Shown in pieces: positions 47,524-59,534 of a stretch of DNA of 64,000 bases. The notes under the pieces are model-generated. The model was not told where the DNA came from and did no database searches. It saw only the letters and a program-made list of their open reading frames with translations. Every line of letters starts with the position of its first letter. Position 1 is the stretch's first letter. The stretch is from Pseudofabraea citricarpa (Eukaryota > Ascomycota > Leotiomycetes > Helotiales > Dermateaceae). Both the position numbers and the translations under genes were made by a program. The stretch lies in NCBI GenBank assembly GCA_029641185.1, contig JAPWGK010000018.1:434001-498000 (forward strand). The letters run 5' to 3'.

Positions 47524-47673
47524 GAGTGACAGACAACTCTCCAGCGCCTCTTCCCTCTTTAGAGAGAGGCCATATAAGATCATGTTGCCATACCGGTACC
47601 TTTGTATCTATATCTGTTCTTGGCACTATTCCCTTTCCTTGCCGTTTACCATTTTTAAAGTTGGATAAGAACC

Positions 47674-48597
47674 ATGAAGTCCCTCTCTTTCATAAGCTTT
47701 AACCTGGCGCTCATATCGCTCACTTCAGCTTCCCCGAATCCACCAGAGGCTCGCAGTTTCTCCTTATTTCCCGTCTCACGGGAAGCAAACACAACAAGTG
47801 GCAATGTCACAGCGGCATGCGTTCCAGCAGGAGCAGTCCATATGATTGTAGCACGAGCGAGTACCGAAGCACCAGGCGAAGGAATCATCGGCGCCGTAGC
47901 AACATCCGTGAAAGCATCGCTTCCAGGTTCAGACTCGGAGGCCGTAGAGTACCCAGCTACTCTGAGCGATTACAAGAACTCAGAAAGCAGCGGCGTAGCG
48001 GGCATGCAAAAGCTCATTGAGGCATATGCGACCAGGTGTCCGGAATCCAAGATGGCATTGCTGGGTTACTCGCAGGGAGCTCAAGTAGCAGGAGATGTCA
48101 TGTGCGGGACAACTGAGGGCAACTTTACCGCAACCCAGCCTCTATCTGACACCCTCTCGAAGAACAGTTAGTCTCCTTGCCCTCTCCTCCCCTTCTCACA
48201 GAGCATAACCATCTAACGAGTGATACAACTAATAGTCGTTGCCGTAATTCAAATGGGCGATCCCACACATGTCCCCAAGCTAGCACAGGATGTAGGAAAC
48301 AGCACCAAATCCGGCATCTTCCCACGGACCAACGATGCTGCGTGCGCGACCAAGATGGCTGCCATCGCCCAATCGTACTGCAACGATTTGGATCAGTTCT
48401 GTGACTCGGGCAACAGCATCCCTGTGCACTTGGCATACGTGAAGATATTCGGCACCAATGCCGCGGACTTCGTGGTTAAGCAGGCTAAGAGCACGGGGGC
48501 TTCGAGTACGAATGCTGCGGTTCAGTCGAGGCTGTGGGCTAGTCCTTGGTTGTGTGCTCTTGCCGTGGCTGTCTCTGGCATCTCGTTGTTGTACTAG
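47674..48597 (+). CDS. secreted CE5 esterase (cutinase / acetylxylan esterase type)
   Basis: Two exons, 47674-48166 and 48236-48597, giving 284 aa. A serine hydrolase of carbohydrate-esterase family 5, whose members cut cutin or deacetylate xylan outside the cell. A signal peptide is evident (MKSLSFISFNLALISLTSA). The nucleophile motif is GYSQG with Ser133. The probable Asp (about residue 217, in NDLDQFCDSG) and His229 (in VHLAYV) complete the triad, and cysteine pairs are placed as in the family. The C-terminus (WASPWLCALAVAVSGISLLY), after a Ser/Thr/Ala-rich stretch, looks like a GPI-anchor signal, so the enzyme may sit in the cell wall or membrane. The precise substrate cannot be told. The short intron is at 48167-48235. 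Confidence 0.87.
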
Positions 48598-49383
48598 CGT
48601 TAGTTTGGTCTGGGACTTTGGCGTTTAAATAAAGTTAATGAGATTAATAAACTGCATCTTCTTCTTGTATGGGTGCTCCTTGACGATTTCTCTGCCGTAC
48701 CGGCTGAGAAGCTACTACGTTTCATGTTACTGCCCATGAGAGTATTGGGCACCGTTCGGGTCTTTGAAGTATGTGCCGCAACTGTTAATCAATGGATTTA
48801 TGCAGAAAAGGAATCGAAATGTACCTCGATTTATCTCTAACCGGCACTTTGCTTTGTTTCCAGGCGGATCCATGTTCTGACTTTGAATGATTTTGTTTCT
48901 ACAACAACACGGCTTATAACCCTGGCTCTCCAACCGAAAACAACACTCAGTCTTAGTTGTTGTTTACCCATCAGGACTGTCAATCATACGTCATGGTGCC
49001 GAATACTTATACTGCAGATATTGGAGAACTTGTCGCCTAGCACCATAGATACTGATGAATTTGGGCTTAGCGAGCGTCGTTGTCTCGTTATATCTAGAAA
49101 CGCTTCCATATTTAGGTCGAGTGTCTAGGCTGACCTTTTCGAAATATATGCTGACTTTCGGGCTGAGTCAGTATTTAGTTGATTGTGAAGTTACTGTGAG
49201 TTTGACCAATGTTCATCTTCTGGAAATCAAGCCCGATTAAAGTTGCTGGATAATCCAGCTATTCCTGGTCAGCAGGAAATTGTCGAAGAAAATTGAGTCT
49301 TAGGACCTGCTGAAGCCAGACAGGCCACTGATGGAAACAGGTCTGAAAGTCACCGCACAGAGATGCAGTGATCTCTTACTGCA
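48598..49383. other. intergenic region
   Basis: No gene supported; somewhat AT-rich. Convergent 3' regions of the CE5 gene and the gene at 49384. Confidence 0.6.
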
Positions 49384-50237
49384 CTACCCAACAACATCCT
49401 TCCCATAGACGTGCGTTGCGAATAGCTCTCTCGGGATAAGTTCCATCTCGACCATCTCATCCAAGAACTTCCTATACTCATGGACGGCCGTCTTCGGTCC
49501 GGACATGACGATAGTCGGGCGCGCACCACCTGATCGCATCGGAGCAGCAGCCATGACCAATTCCAGCTGAGCACTCTTGCCTTTCAGAGAGGCGGCCTTT
49601 GACGAGGACGTTTTATTCTTGTTCAGAATAAAGGCTCGCATCTGTTCCCGGATCTCGCCCTTCCACATGTTGAGAATAGCCGGCTCGAAAGTGGCATCAG
49701 TCTGGATGTAGAAGTCGTCGCCGAGATACTTCCACTGCGGGCTGCTGCTGCTTCCCGATGCTGAAGCAAGCACGTCGAGCTTGATTGGTATCTCTCAGCC
49801 TTCCGTTCCCTCTCTCTCGCCTGACCTGTCACCTGGTTCGGGGAACTTACCTCATATGCCCCCTCGTGCTCTGATGCCCGCAGTCTCGCATCGGCATCGC
49901 CAGAAGCTTCACCCTCGATTTTTCGACTCCCGTTTAGTGATTCATTGCCAGTTAGAAAGGGTCCTGGCAATGCTACCCGTGTCGACCCGGGAGTTGATGA
50001 ACGCCCATTCGTCAATGGCCGCCTCCCGGGCAACCCCTCTTCAAGGCTCTGCTTGGTCTTGGAACCAAACTTCAACTGTTGCCCGAAGGAGCTTCTTATG
50101 TTTCTGAACGAGAGCAGACTCCTATTTCTCTTCGCGAGCGCCTCGAGAGGACGCGTGCCGTCGATTTTAGGTGCGTCTCCGGGGAGTCCGTTGCCCGCCT
50201 CGTCGGTTGCCGACTCCATCTGCTGCTGTGTCGCCAT
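49384..50237 (-). CDS. hypothetical protein
   Basis: Two exons on the minus strand, 49851-50237 and 49384-49779, giving 260 aa. I do not recognise the family. Residues about 1-129 are hydrophilic, rich in Ser, Arg and Gly, and probably disordered (RNRSLLSFRNIRSSFGQQLKFGSK). The second exon encodes a folded-looking part: WKYLGDDFYIQTDATFEPAILNMWKGEIREQMRAFILNKNK, then MRSGGARPTIVMSGPKTAVHEYRKFLDEMVEMELIPRELFA. No signal peptide or membrane segment. The 71-nt intron has a GTAAGT donor and CAAG acceptor, and removing it joins Glu to Leu in frame. It is divergent from the next gene; the short spacer suggests shared promoter sequence. Confidence 0.7.
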
Positions 50238-50471
50238 TGTGGAGAGGTCCCGTGGATCCGACAGTTAGATTCATATCTGGCTCCCGAGAGGACGGGTGAG
50301 AAATGTCGAAATCATGCTGGGCGACGGGTCTGTGGTGAGATATCGAGGGGTCTATACCGACAAAGACGAATTGTTTTTGTTTTTATTTTTATTTTTGTTT
50401 TTCAGCTTCCAGCCTCCTGCAGCTGCATGCTGTGAGTGGTCGTCTCTTGGCGCTGGCACCGGTTATGATAG

Positions 50472-51875
50472 GCGCCCTGGATTGACATCTCCCCCGCCCG
50501 TTATGCGTCGTTCGTCGATGAGGATGACGTCTCTAGGGACCTTCTCCTTCTTTGCAAATATGCCGAATCCATACTCGTGATCCAGAACTGGTTAGTGGTG
50601 CACATATGTATATACACGATGGCACATGCTCCGACGATGAGCACAAGCCTGAAGACGAGTCCCAGCCATCGGCTGCGATGCGATATCCTCGAAGCCTTTT
50701 GGAAGTTGGGCAGGGCCGGGATCCCAGACACGTTGTATATCAAGAAGTACGAGCAGTATTTCGACGAGTACTACACGGATGAGATCAAGGCCATGTACGA
50801 GAGCGGCATCGAGTCGCTGGCGTCCAAGATGGCGGCGACGACGCACCAGCACGTTATCGACATTGCCGATATCCTGTGGCACAACCAGAAGCATGCCAAG
50901 GCCCAAATCATCCAGCAGCTTCAGAAAACCCTCTTTCCTGGCCAGGAAGCAAGACGGATTGGGCATGCCGTCGATTTTGTATTGCGCCTCTGGCTCATGA
51001 TCAACGTCAAGGATCTTGGCGATGGCGGTGCTTGGATCTTTGGAGAGGCAGAGCCGGGTGTCTGGGACGACGACAGCACGTTGGAAGGGTTCGTAAGAAA
51101 CAGATTCCCAAAGGAAGCTGTCCTTGGAGAGGAGACGCTCAACATTGCACTCCGAGATGACTTTACGGCCGCTAACCTGCAGCGGATCGGGGGCTTCAAG
51201 ATCACCTGGACAAGGAATATCGAAGATCATTTATCAATGAGTCGAGACAACGAAGGGACGCGGACCGTGAACGTTTTCCCGTACAGGAGCTGCCTCGAGG
51301 CTCAACTCAGGTGGTGAGTTTTCCATCTCCCGTGAGATAGAGAGTTTTCTCTCCTGACCAGAGAGAATAGCAAGGTGCCCATCTCCGAGAAGCTGCTCAA
51401 GGAAACCATCACGTCGCTAGACGTGCTGTTCCCCAGCTTCGACACACGCACACAGGCCTTCCTGCGGGAGGAGAAGCGCTCGCAGCTGAGCACGGGAACG
51501 TCGTCGCGGCAGGGGACACGCTACATCCGGGATTTCCAGACGTGGAAGCAGCGCATGGCCGAGCTGTATCTCGAGTACAAGGACCAGCCGGGGCGGCCGT
51601 GGTCGGATCGCCGCAACCCGCGCGAGTGGATTGTCTTCGTGAGCACCATCGCTGGTGTGCTCCTGGCAGTCGCCTTTGGTGTCATCTCCATCGTGACGGC
51701 GTGCTTGTCGACGCGCTATGCCATGCTGAGTTATGAGCTGGCCCTGCAGCAGGCGACGACCTCGCCCGCTTCTGGCAAGGGCTGTGTCGTGGTTTGTCCC
51801 GCCCAGGATGTGGGTATCAGCGTAGATCAGAGGGATAGCATTCGTGTGGTGAGAGCTCAAGAATTGAGGGTTTGA
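50472..51875 (+). CDS. fungal hypothetical protein with C-terminal membrane segment, 5' end unresolved
   Basis: Exons 50472-51313 and 51371-51875 are supported. The first begins after an AG acceptor (ATAG), so at least one upstream exon is probably missing; a candidate lies within 50280-50460 but I could not fix it. The protein has a conserved-looking helical block (RDLLLLCKYAESIL...CDILEAFWKLGRAGIPDTLYIKKY), FVLRLWLMINVKDLG, LEGFVRNRFP, and ITWTRNIEDHLSM. After the intron comes LLKETITSLDVLFPSFDTRT, then REWIVFVSTIAGVLLAVAFGVISIVTACLS as one or two membrane spans. This layout resembles a large, functionally unknown family of Pezizomycotina proteins that I know only by pattern. At 51313 the donor GTGAGT is preferred over a nearby GTGGTG. 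Confidence 0.65.
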
Positions 51876-52540
51876 TTACCGACTTGAACATATAGGTATT
51901 AGATACCTACCAAATAGCAAGACCTTTAAAGGCAGGGCGGAACTCACTGAGCCCGAAAATCAAAGTTATCGAGCAGGGCATCAAGAATATGAACCGAGCC
52001 TAAAATTCTACAGACGTGTGTTTAGAGCATTCCTGAGTTAACCAGCTGTCGTATGTTTAAACACGTCCTTTCCCTCTGGAAACTAATTTCTCAGTCTTTC
52101 TTTGACGCGTTCTGAATCAGATGGGTTAGAATAACAACAGAAGTGGGATTAGCAACAAAACTGAAAGCAGCATATAAAAGCTTACTAGAGGACTATATCA
52201 GGAGGTGTCATCTTGTAAGCGTATTCGACTTTTTTTTTAAAAAAAAATAAAAAATATAGACATTAAAAAGCGGGAGGGCCCAAATAATCGGCGATACTCA
52301 GGGAAGTATAAGTATCGAAATCGGGAAATAAATCAAGCGAGGATAAGACCTCACTCACTCACTCACACATACACACAACAGACCTAGCTCACATGACATA
52401 TAAATCACACATACAGCTCACTGTCACAATTTCAACATACACATACACACACATACACAAAAATCAAACATAAAAATCTTCATTAGACGCAAAAAGCAAA
52501 ACATTCTATAGTCATGACCAAAGCAAGGGCCATCAGCCCA
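51876..52540. other. intergenic region
   Basis: 665 bp, AT-rich with an A/T run near 52233-52255 and CACA-rich sequence at about 52355-52470. No gene seen. Confidence 0.6.
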
Positions 52541-54614
52541 TCACCTGCCGATGTTGATGACGGCCGTCGGGCTGAGGAGCCCGATGGTAGTCATCTGCGG
52601 CTTTGGCGGGCACGTAGTGTTGGTGGCATCCAGATTGCACTGGGTGTCACCGCCGCGGTAGAGGACGGGGCTGCCGCCCTCGACACGCGGGTAGGCCAGG
52701 TTGCTGATGAGGGCCTTGCAGTTCTCGCTCACGTGGCCGTAGACCTTCATCTCCATCCACGAGGCCGTCGTCATGATGTACGAGATGACGCCTGCCACGT
52801 AGGGGACGGCTGCAACACAGAGTTAGCTTTCTGCCATCTGGAGTTGGGAAAGGGGGGGGGGGACGAACCGAATGAGGTGCCAGACACGATCTGGTCTTGC
52901 GTGGCGTCGTATGCGCAGGATGTGTTGACACCGGGCGCCATGAGACTCACGAGCGGACCACCCTTGGAGAAGGTCGCGTTGTTGCCGGCTTCGTCGACGG
53001 CTCCGACGACGATGAGGTGGTACTTGTCAGCGAGCAATTGTGGGTAGGTATCGACGTCCTTGGGGGTTGCTGATCCTGACTATTTTTGGGGGGTCTCGTT
53101 AGCTGATTGCTTCTTCTGTTTGGAGAGAAAGAGAGAAGAGGATAACTTACGAAATCGTTGCCTGCTGCCGTAACGAAGGGGATATCTTGAACCACACACT
53201 CGGCTAGGATTCGCTCGACCGTCTCAAGGACCAAGGGGTTGATTGGGTTACGGACTGCGAGGAGAGAATCAGTATTTTGCTCGTGTGCAGAAGGAGAGAC
53301 AAGAACTCACAGCTCCGAGAGAAACTAATCACTCCAAATCTACGCATATCTGTGGAGATACAGTCGTTGATGGTCCAGAGCATAGCATCGAGAGTATCAC
53401 GCAGGGTTCTGCTAGCCTTGACGAGAACCATCGACGAACGCTTGGTGACGCCGTGGATGGCTCCGTTAGCAATAGTGGTGATGCAGGTTCCGTGACCGTT
53501 TTCACTGTCGTCGGTCTGCTCGTACTTGGCTCTCTGAGAACCGGCATAGATCCAACGAGGTTGGAAAGCTCCAGCCATGTATTGTTGATCCTGCAGAGGA
53601 CTCGTTAGCATCTATCCCCTAGCCGTGGAGAGGGGAAGGGGAACTTACTCTCGTCTCTTGGTTCTCACCGGAATCGATGATGTAGATGGTACCGTAGAAT
53701 CCAGAGTCGGGGCTGAAAGTGTAGTTGGTCATGGGCTCGTATGGAGTACCAGGCTCTTGCATGAGTCTCTTCAATCCCCAATCTGGGTTGGCTTGAGTAG
53801 TGGGGATCACGATGGTCATGTCTCGTGCTGCGAGCTCTTGCTTGGCTGGGATGATCTTGGTGGGCTCTTCGGCTCCGGTGCTATCATCTAGAGGCTCATC
53901 TGCAACAACGCCACGGACCTAAATAGGTTTAAATCAGCACACTTCTTCAAATTATCTCTAGAGAATGCTGTGACTTACCAGGTTGCTAGCTACAATCGTC
54001 TCTCTCTGGGCATCGGTAACCGTAACAGAAACGAACTCTAATCCGTAGCCGGAGAGGTACGAAGCCTCATACTTATCATCCCCGAGCGTGGCATCCAAAA
54101 ACTTGAAGAAGTCTGCTGGGTTCATAGCGAGGTCACGGTTAGGGAAGACCAGTTGGACGGTCTGTCCCTCCTCGGCTCTGGGAAGGACATAGTCGGAAGT
54201 TGGCACGTAGGCAGCTGGTGTCGAAGTGCTCTTAGGATCAACAGTAGATGCAACTTCGGTCTCGAGAGAAGGAGTCTGCGACGAAGCCGCAGCTGTGCTG
54301 CTTGACGGAGCAGAGAAGACTGTCGTTGGCACGCCTGGGATTGAAATAGTCTTGCTTGGCTCCGACGCGGCCTCAGAAGCATTAGTTGCTGGTCTTGGCG
54401 ACGGGTCATATTTTGGGAGAACTGGTCCAACGACCTTGGGTAACCAGGTGCCGTTGGGCTTTGCGAGGGAATAAGTCGTCCGCGTCGTATCGGCTGCGTA
54501 TGAGGTGCTGGAAGAAGCTTCTTCAGAAACTGCATTATACGGGCGGATGGCAGCTGGTGAAGCTGAGGAAGTGGCCAGGAGGCCGAGGCCGATAGCCAAA
54601 AGATCAATCTTCAT
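52541..54614 (-). CDS. secreted subtilisin-like serine protease (S8)
   Basis: Six exons on the minus strand: 53979-54614, 53649-53918, 53311-53590, 53151-53254, 52869-53079 and 52541-52809, giving 589 aa. It starts with a signal peptide (MKIDLLAIGLGLLATSSASP), continues with a Ser/Thr/Pro/Ala-rich pro- or linker region, and then the peptidase domain from about residue 248. Catalytic Asp294 lies in IYIIDSGEN, where the usual DTG is DSG. His335 lies in ENGHGTC. The oxyanion Asn is at about 428 in TAAGND, and Ser499 is in SGTSFAVPYVAG. All three catalytic residues are present. It lacks the pattern of proteinase K-type enzymes at several points and may be a divergent S8A member. The fifth intron has a GTTCGT donor. 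An upstream in-frame Met exists (54728), but the signal peptide fixes the start at 54614. Confidence 0.86.
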
Positions 54615-57197
54615 GATTGCGGGTATATAAAAATGCTGCGGCAAATAAAAATAAAGATTAAGAGGTAGGAGGGAATCTGGGTTGAGCGGGTGTAATGAGT
54701 GTGGTGGTATAGAGCAATTAACAGTCAACAGAAAGAGTGATGAAGACTTGAATTACAATAAGAGCGAGACAGGTGAAAAGTAACCAGCAAAGGTGACCTT
54801 AGAGAAGGAGGAGGAGAAGGGACAAGCCAGAGAACGAAGGCCTCCTACCTTTAATACGTGCTGGAGGATGATGGGATTCGTGTGGACTGCGGGGACTTGT
54901 GCTTCAGTCTGATCCATACTCGATGGAAGGACAGACGGATCGACCGAGTATCCATTCTCCCATGTTCCTTCGCCCACGACCATGGCCATCAGGAAACGGG
55001 TAACTGCAAGGTAAACTCGTCGCGGCTCTCTCCCTACGCGCACAGAACTCCTGTCGACCAGACGGTTCTGTAGGTAATCTGTACAGTACGAAGATCTCCC
55101 CTCCTAGGTCTGCACGCTGCACACTGCACACTGCACAGCCTTCGCCATCATAAGATGAACTCAATGCGCCAACGTGACAAGCAGCCCAGGCGGCGATCAG
55201 CCGGGCCTCATTGGAGTCGCGACGCGAAAACTGGATCGGACGAACTCGATGGGGTAAGTTGGAAGAAGCTTTGGAAGCTGCTGAAGGATTCGTGCGAGGC
55301 GGGAGCTGCGAGGTGGGAGGTGGGAGGATTGCGTCTTGGGAGTTGGGGGGAAGAGGGAGGATCCCGGGCTGTCGCTTCGCTATTGTGAAACTGCTGCTCA
55401 CTTTATTAAGCGAAGGGATTTAGGGGGATGGGGAGTGCCTGAGAGCCGTTGTACCATTGTAACTTCTCAAGAACGAACAAGGCTGAACGGGTACGGGTAA
55501 CGGTGCGTGGTTTGAAATAGTCTTACCTTCAGAACGAGGACGGGGTCTGTGATGCCATGGATTTTGAGATGGTGAAAGATTTCCTTGGTTGATGGTTTCT
55601 GATTCGGCTTTTCAACCCACACAGCTCAGTCCCCTCTCATCAACATTTCCTACTGATTTACCTCAACTCAAGAATAAAAAACATCACCTCTCCTTCCACC
55701 CTCGCTCATCCCATACCAGCCGCAGGATCATCCCTCCTCCTCCCATCCCATCTCATCTCGCGCGATCCGGACAAGCCATCGTCCAAACGCAGGGGGAGGG
55801 GCGGCCGGGTCCCAAAACCCGAGCCAAGAGGCAGAGAAGGATCAAAGGAATGGCATCCCATCAGATCCTCAAACCATAGCGCACGTGACAGACGAACCCA
55901 CGAGAGGAAGAGCCCACCAGGCTTCCAACCTCCACTCAACAGTGCCACAAAGAAGAGAAAAGAAAAAAACACGACCCTCCGAAGAGTCCAAAGGGTTGCG
56001 ACGACTCTTTTCTTGATCTGTCCAACTAATCCTCACGTGTCTCCATCACATCACATCACATCTCCGATAGCTTTCGAATTTATTTAGACTTTCCACTTAT
56101 CTACCTATCTGCATCTCCCCCCTATCTCTAGGATCTTATCTCACTCCCCTCCTCTTTTTTCCCCTTTTCCTACACAGCACATAGATAGGGCAAGCAAAAC
56201 CAATGCCGATCAGAATTCTCTCCTCCGCACACATATGCTGAAAGAATCGCACCCACTGCAGGAGGTCCGGAGTACCGCACCGCAGGCGGGAGAGAGCCAA
56301 AGGAGAGGTGGGGCGGAAGAACGATGATGCATGAGTTCACGTATGCATGCAGCGGACAGCGGAGGGGGGGAAAATTCTGTAGATAAGAAAACCAAGTTCG
56401 TTCGTCGTGCATTCGTTATTGGGGTACTGGCATTCTGGCATTCTGGCGGTGAGGGCGAAGAAGATGGCATCCTGCGTCTCTGCTTCTCCCAACGAGGCTT
56501 TTCACAACTGCATTTGTTGTTGTTCCTTTACCTGTGTTAGAGTTTATAGGCAGATTAAGTTTATTGGTGATCCGTGAACTAGATTGCGGTAGACTCCCGC
56601 GCCAATCATCAATATTGATAAGATAGCACAGCATAGGCCTCAGCATACGAAAAGATCAAAACATCTAGACTTCATGAAAACTTTTATTTTTTGGTGGTGC
56701 CGCGCAGGTTTATGGCGCGCAGCAATGCAAGCAACCTTATCTACTCCCGCACTCCAAAGCCAGCCATCCATCCGTCCGACCAGCAAAGAAAAATCCCAAG
56801 CAAGCCACCATCTCGAGAGAGAGAGGCTCCCAGCCAGCCGAAAGAAGGCAGCTTTAATTGACCCCCCAAAGGAAAAGCATGATTGGTGTGAATGATCACA
56901 CACCGTGATTAATCTGACATTAAAGTAGAGAAGGTGCAGCCCGATCTCATGCGCTTTTGTTATGAAAAGGAAAAAACGGAAGCATGCGTGCTGTGCTCGA
57001 TATGCGTGATGTTGTTACAAAGGGTCAAAAGCAGCAGTGCTTTTAACGTGCTGAAACGATCCGCCGCGATGTTGAAAGGAGAAAAGGACATCGTTACTGT
57101 GGTATCATTCGACTGAAGCAAATAAGAGAGAAGAATTGGCCATCCCGAGCAAGATTCATCGTACCCATCCATTCTTGATGAGGTGAGAACCCGTTTT
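54615..57197. other. intergenic region
   Basis: 2.6 kb, no gene supported. Frames at 54904-55401 (-), 55589-55879 (+) and others are low-complexity or overlap on both strands. Includes a CTGTACAGTAC motif near 55078 and CACAT units near 56047. Confidence 0.55.
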
Positions 57198-58130
57198 CTA
57201 AGACACAGATTGAGGGGTTGACGACTCGCTATCTCCAACCATGTCTGCGACACGCATCTTCTTTGCTCTAGGAGCTCCTTCGGCGCGCATCTCACTAACT
57301 TCGCGTTCAAGATCGTCCAAGCGGCGCTTGAGTTGGTTCTCACGGCGTTGAGATTCCTCGAGACGGATATGGAGATTGTGCTCAGACTCACGGCGCATCT
57401 CCTCACCTCGGCGTGCGTTGTTCTCATCCTGCTCCAGCTGTGTGACACGACCGCGGAAGAGCTCGTTGATAACCTCAAGTTCGCTGACACGAGTCTTCAA
57501 GGAGGAGTTCTGAGCGATAAGCTGTTCGTAGGTCTGGGGGACATCGAGGTGGCGATCTCCGTTCAAGGGCGAGGCAGAGCGTCCAGGAGAAGGTGCGCGA
57601 AGGTGCATGGGTGGGAGTGAGGGGGATCCATGGTTGTAGTGGTGCTCGTCGAGATGACCGTTGAAGGGTGGCAGATGGTTTCCGTACATAGAGGGGGTCG
57701 CGGTGCGTGAGATGGGGGAGTTCGAGCCATCAGAATGACCATTTGCAGACTTTTGAGAGGTGCGACGATGACCGAGGGCTCCGGGAGGAGGTGTACCAGC
57801 TTGCGATCGCGTCTGTTCCATGCCATTGGAGTCGAAGAGGCTCTGCGATGACGTGTTAGCACCGGCGACAGGAATGCGCGCGCACATTAGATCGATACAT
57901 ACCTTCTTCTTCGTGCCCTGAGCGGAGCCTGAGCTCTTGACGCGATTCCTGCTCTTGATAACATCTGTCTTGAGGCTTATCGGCCGAGGGCGCCCATGCA
58001 ACTTCAGGAACAGGCCACAGGCATTGCACAGGACGGAACCGACTTCGTCGCGGCGCCAGAGAGGAGTCGTAGAGGTCTGGCAGTTCATGCACGAAGGCTG
58101 GTCACGGTCATTGTTAGAAATGGTGGCCAT
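57198..58130 (-). CDS. areB: GATA-type transcription factor, AreB/ASD-4 class (main body)
   Basis: Exons 57903-58130 and 57198-57842 on the minus strand, 290 aa from the local ATG. The single GATA zinc finger is [25 protein letters not shown], a C-X2-C-X17-C-X2-C finger (Cys14, 17, 35, 38), followed by the basic tail [27 protein letters not shown]. The C-terminal half is a long coiled coil ([20 protein letters not shown]...[16 protein letters not shown]), diagnostic of AreB/ASD-4/DAL80-type regulators of nitrogen metabolism and development, which dimerise. The intron at 57843-57902 is 60 nt and free of stops in frame, so intron retention would insert 20 residues. A further coding exon lies upstream (59057-59328), so transcripts with different N-termini are likely; the areB gene of Aspergillus nidulans is known to produce several proteins. 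Confidence 0.9.
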   Translation of the reverse strand: MATISNNDRDQPSCMNCQTSTTPLWRRDEVGSVLCNACGLFLKLHGRPRPISLKTDVIKSRNRVKSSGSAQGTKKKVCIDLMCARIPVAGANTSSQSLFDSNGMEQTRSQAGTPPPGALGHRRTSQKSANGHSDGSNSPISRTATPSMYGNHLPPFNGHLDEHHYNHGSPSLPPMHLRAPSPGRSASPLNGDRHLDVPQTYEQLIAQNSSLKTRVSELEVINELFRGRVTQLEQDENNARRGEEMRRESEHNLHIRLEESQRRENQLKRRLDDLEREVSEMRAEGAPRAKKMRVADMVGDSESSTPQSVS

Positions 58131-59056
58131 GATTGTTTGCACAACTTTTGCAGTGCAGGTTGAGATTAGGAGAGGAGATCGATAGGAGATTGTGCGATAA
58201 GATGAAAAAATCGCTTGAGGGAATGACCACCACCACCACCACCGCTGCCACCAACAACAACACACCACTACTGGGCGGGTGCGGGTGTGCGGGTGCCGAA
58301 GCGAACACAGTGTGCAGGTGCAGGATGGGTTTGGCCACCGTAGCGATTAGCCCAGGTCCAGTAAACCCAGCTGCTGATAAGATACCGTCTGGACACCACA
58401 GCAGAAAGAAGGAGGGAGAAGACCACAGAAGGAAAAATAAAGGAAAATGGGATGGTGCATGCATGTATGTATGCATCAACGACAACGACAACATCAACAA
58501 CAAGAACAAAAGCAACATACCGGCGAATTGTTTTGCCCCCCGCCTGTCGTGGCCGAGGGTGACGATGTCGCATATCCTCCCAGGCCGGCACTTGGTCCCA
58601 CGAAGGGCCTGACTGAGTTAGCTAGTGTCCCATCTTTATCTGGCTCGTCCCAAAATGGCCGCAGAGTTGATAAGAAAGAAGAGATAAAGCTGGGCCCCCC
58701 CTGACCAGAAACAGAATCAGACCAGATGCAGAACCCGATAGCACATTCCCAGACATTCCCGTGGTGTTATTGGTCATGTGTGCCAGACAGAACCATGTCT
58801 TGCCTTGCCTTGCCATGCCATGCCTCAACTCGAATCTCGAGTCTGAGGAGTCCAATAACATAACCACCATGTCCCTGGAAACCCTGATGTCTGCCCTCGT
58901 GATTCTGACTGTCGATTCAATTCCTGGCGACAGAGGTTGCTGGCCTGGGTCCCAGGATCCGAATACCCCTTCCATGATACTTCACGCTTCACCCTTCACG
59001 CCTCACACTCCATGTCCCAATCCACACCTGTAATTCTCCTCATGTTCCAGACGTAC
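58131..59056 (-). other. presumed intron / alternative promoter region of areB
   Basis: About 0.9 kb between the upstream exon and the main body. Contains a (CCA)n stretch at about 58226-58243. Possible small exon(s) not found. Confidence 0.45.
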
Positions 59057-59328
59057 CTTAATTGCTGCGGCGAGTTGGAGGTCGATGCGATTGATGCGAG
59101 GGCAGAGAGCCCGGGGAGCTGGGGGAGGGAGGCACTGTGGTGGATGGAGTGAGTCGTCGACGTCGACGAGGGGCGGGAGATGGGCTCGAGGGTGGTTAAG
59201 GACTGTCGACCATCTTCCGGCTTGATCGAGGTGGCTGTGGCAATCGAAGGCAGGTCGCGCGCCTGCTCTCGAGAGTGAGGGAGGTGATCGATGGCCGAAG
59301 CCCGGTACGGAGGAAGTGTGGAAGCCAC
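59057..59328 (-). CDS. areB: probable upstream first coding exon of the AreB-type gene
   Basis: The frame from the ATG at 59328 (MASTLPPYRASAIDHL) reads 90 codons of Ser/Thr/Pro-rich but clearly protein-like sequence ending SLPQLPGLSALASIASTSNS-PQQLR, a motif I associate with N-termini of AreB/ASD-4 proteins. It ends with a GTACGT donor at 59056. The acceptor joining it to the main body about 0.9 kb downstream is not resolved: the candidate AG sites just upstream of 58130 do not give matching phase, so a small exon between them, or a separate start for the shorter form, is likely. A promoter serving the shorter transcript would lie in between. Confidence 0.6.
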
Positions 59329-59510
59329 GGTGATGGTGGGAAGTGAAGCGTCTGGTATTATGGCGTCCGGGAAAGAACGCAGGCAAGGTCAAGGGCAATC
59401 GTCGCGATTACAAGATGCGAAAGAAAGTCGAGAAGCGGATGACGGGCGTCCAGAAAGAGGGCTGACGCTGGGCTGGCTGAAGGAGAGGATGAGATCGGTC
59501 GGTGGATAAG

Positions 59511-59534
59511 CAGCAGCAGCAGCAGCAGCAGCAG
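59511..59534. repeat. (CAG)8 trinucleotide repeat
   Basis: Eight perfect CAG units, not in a supported frame. Confidence 0.95.

Noticed and set aside
54904..55401. 165-codon minus-strand frame
   Set aside because: Basic, Pro/Ser-rich sequence with no domain; overlapping frames on the other strand are equally open.
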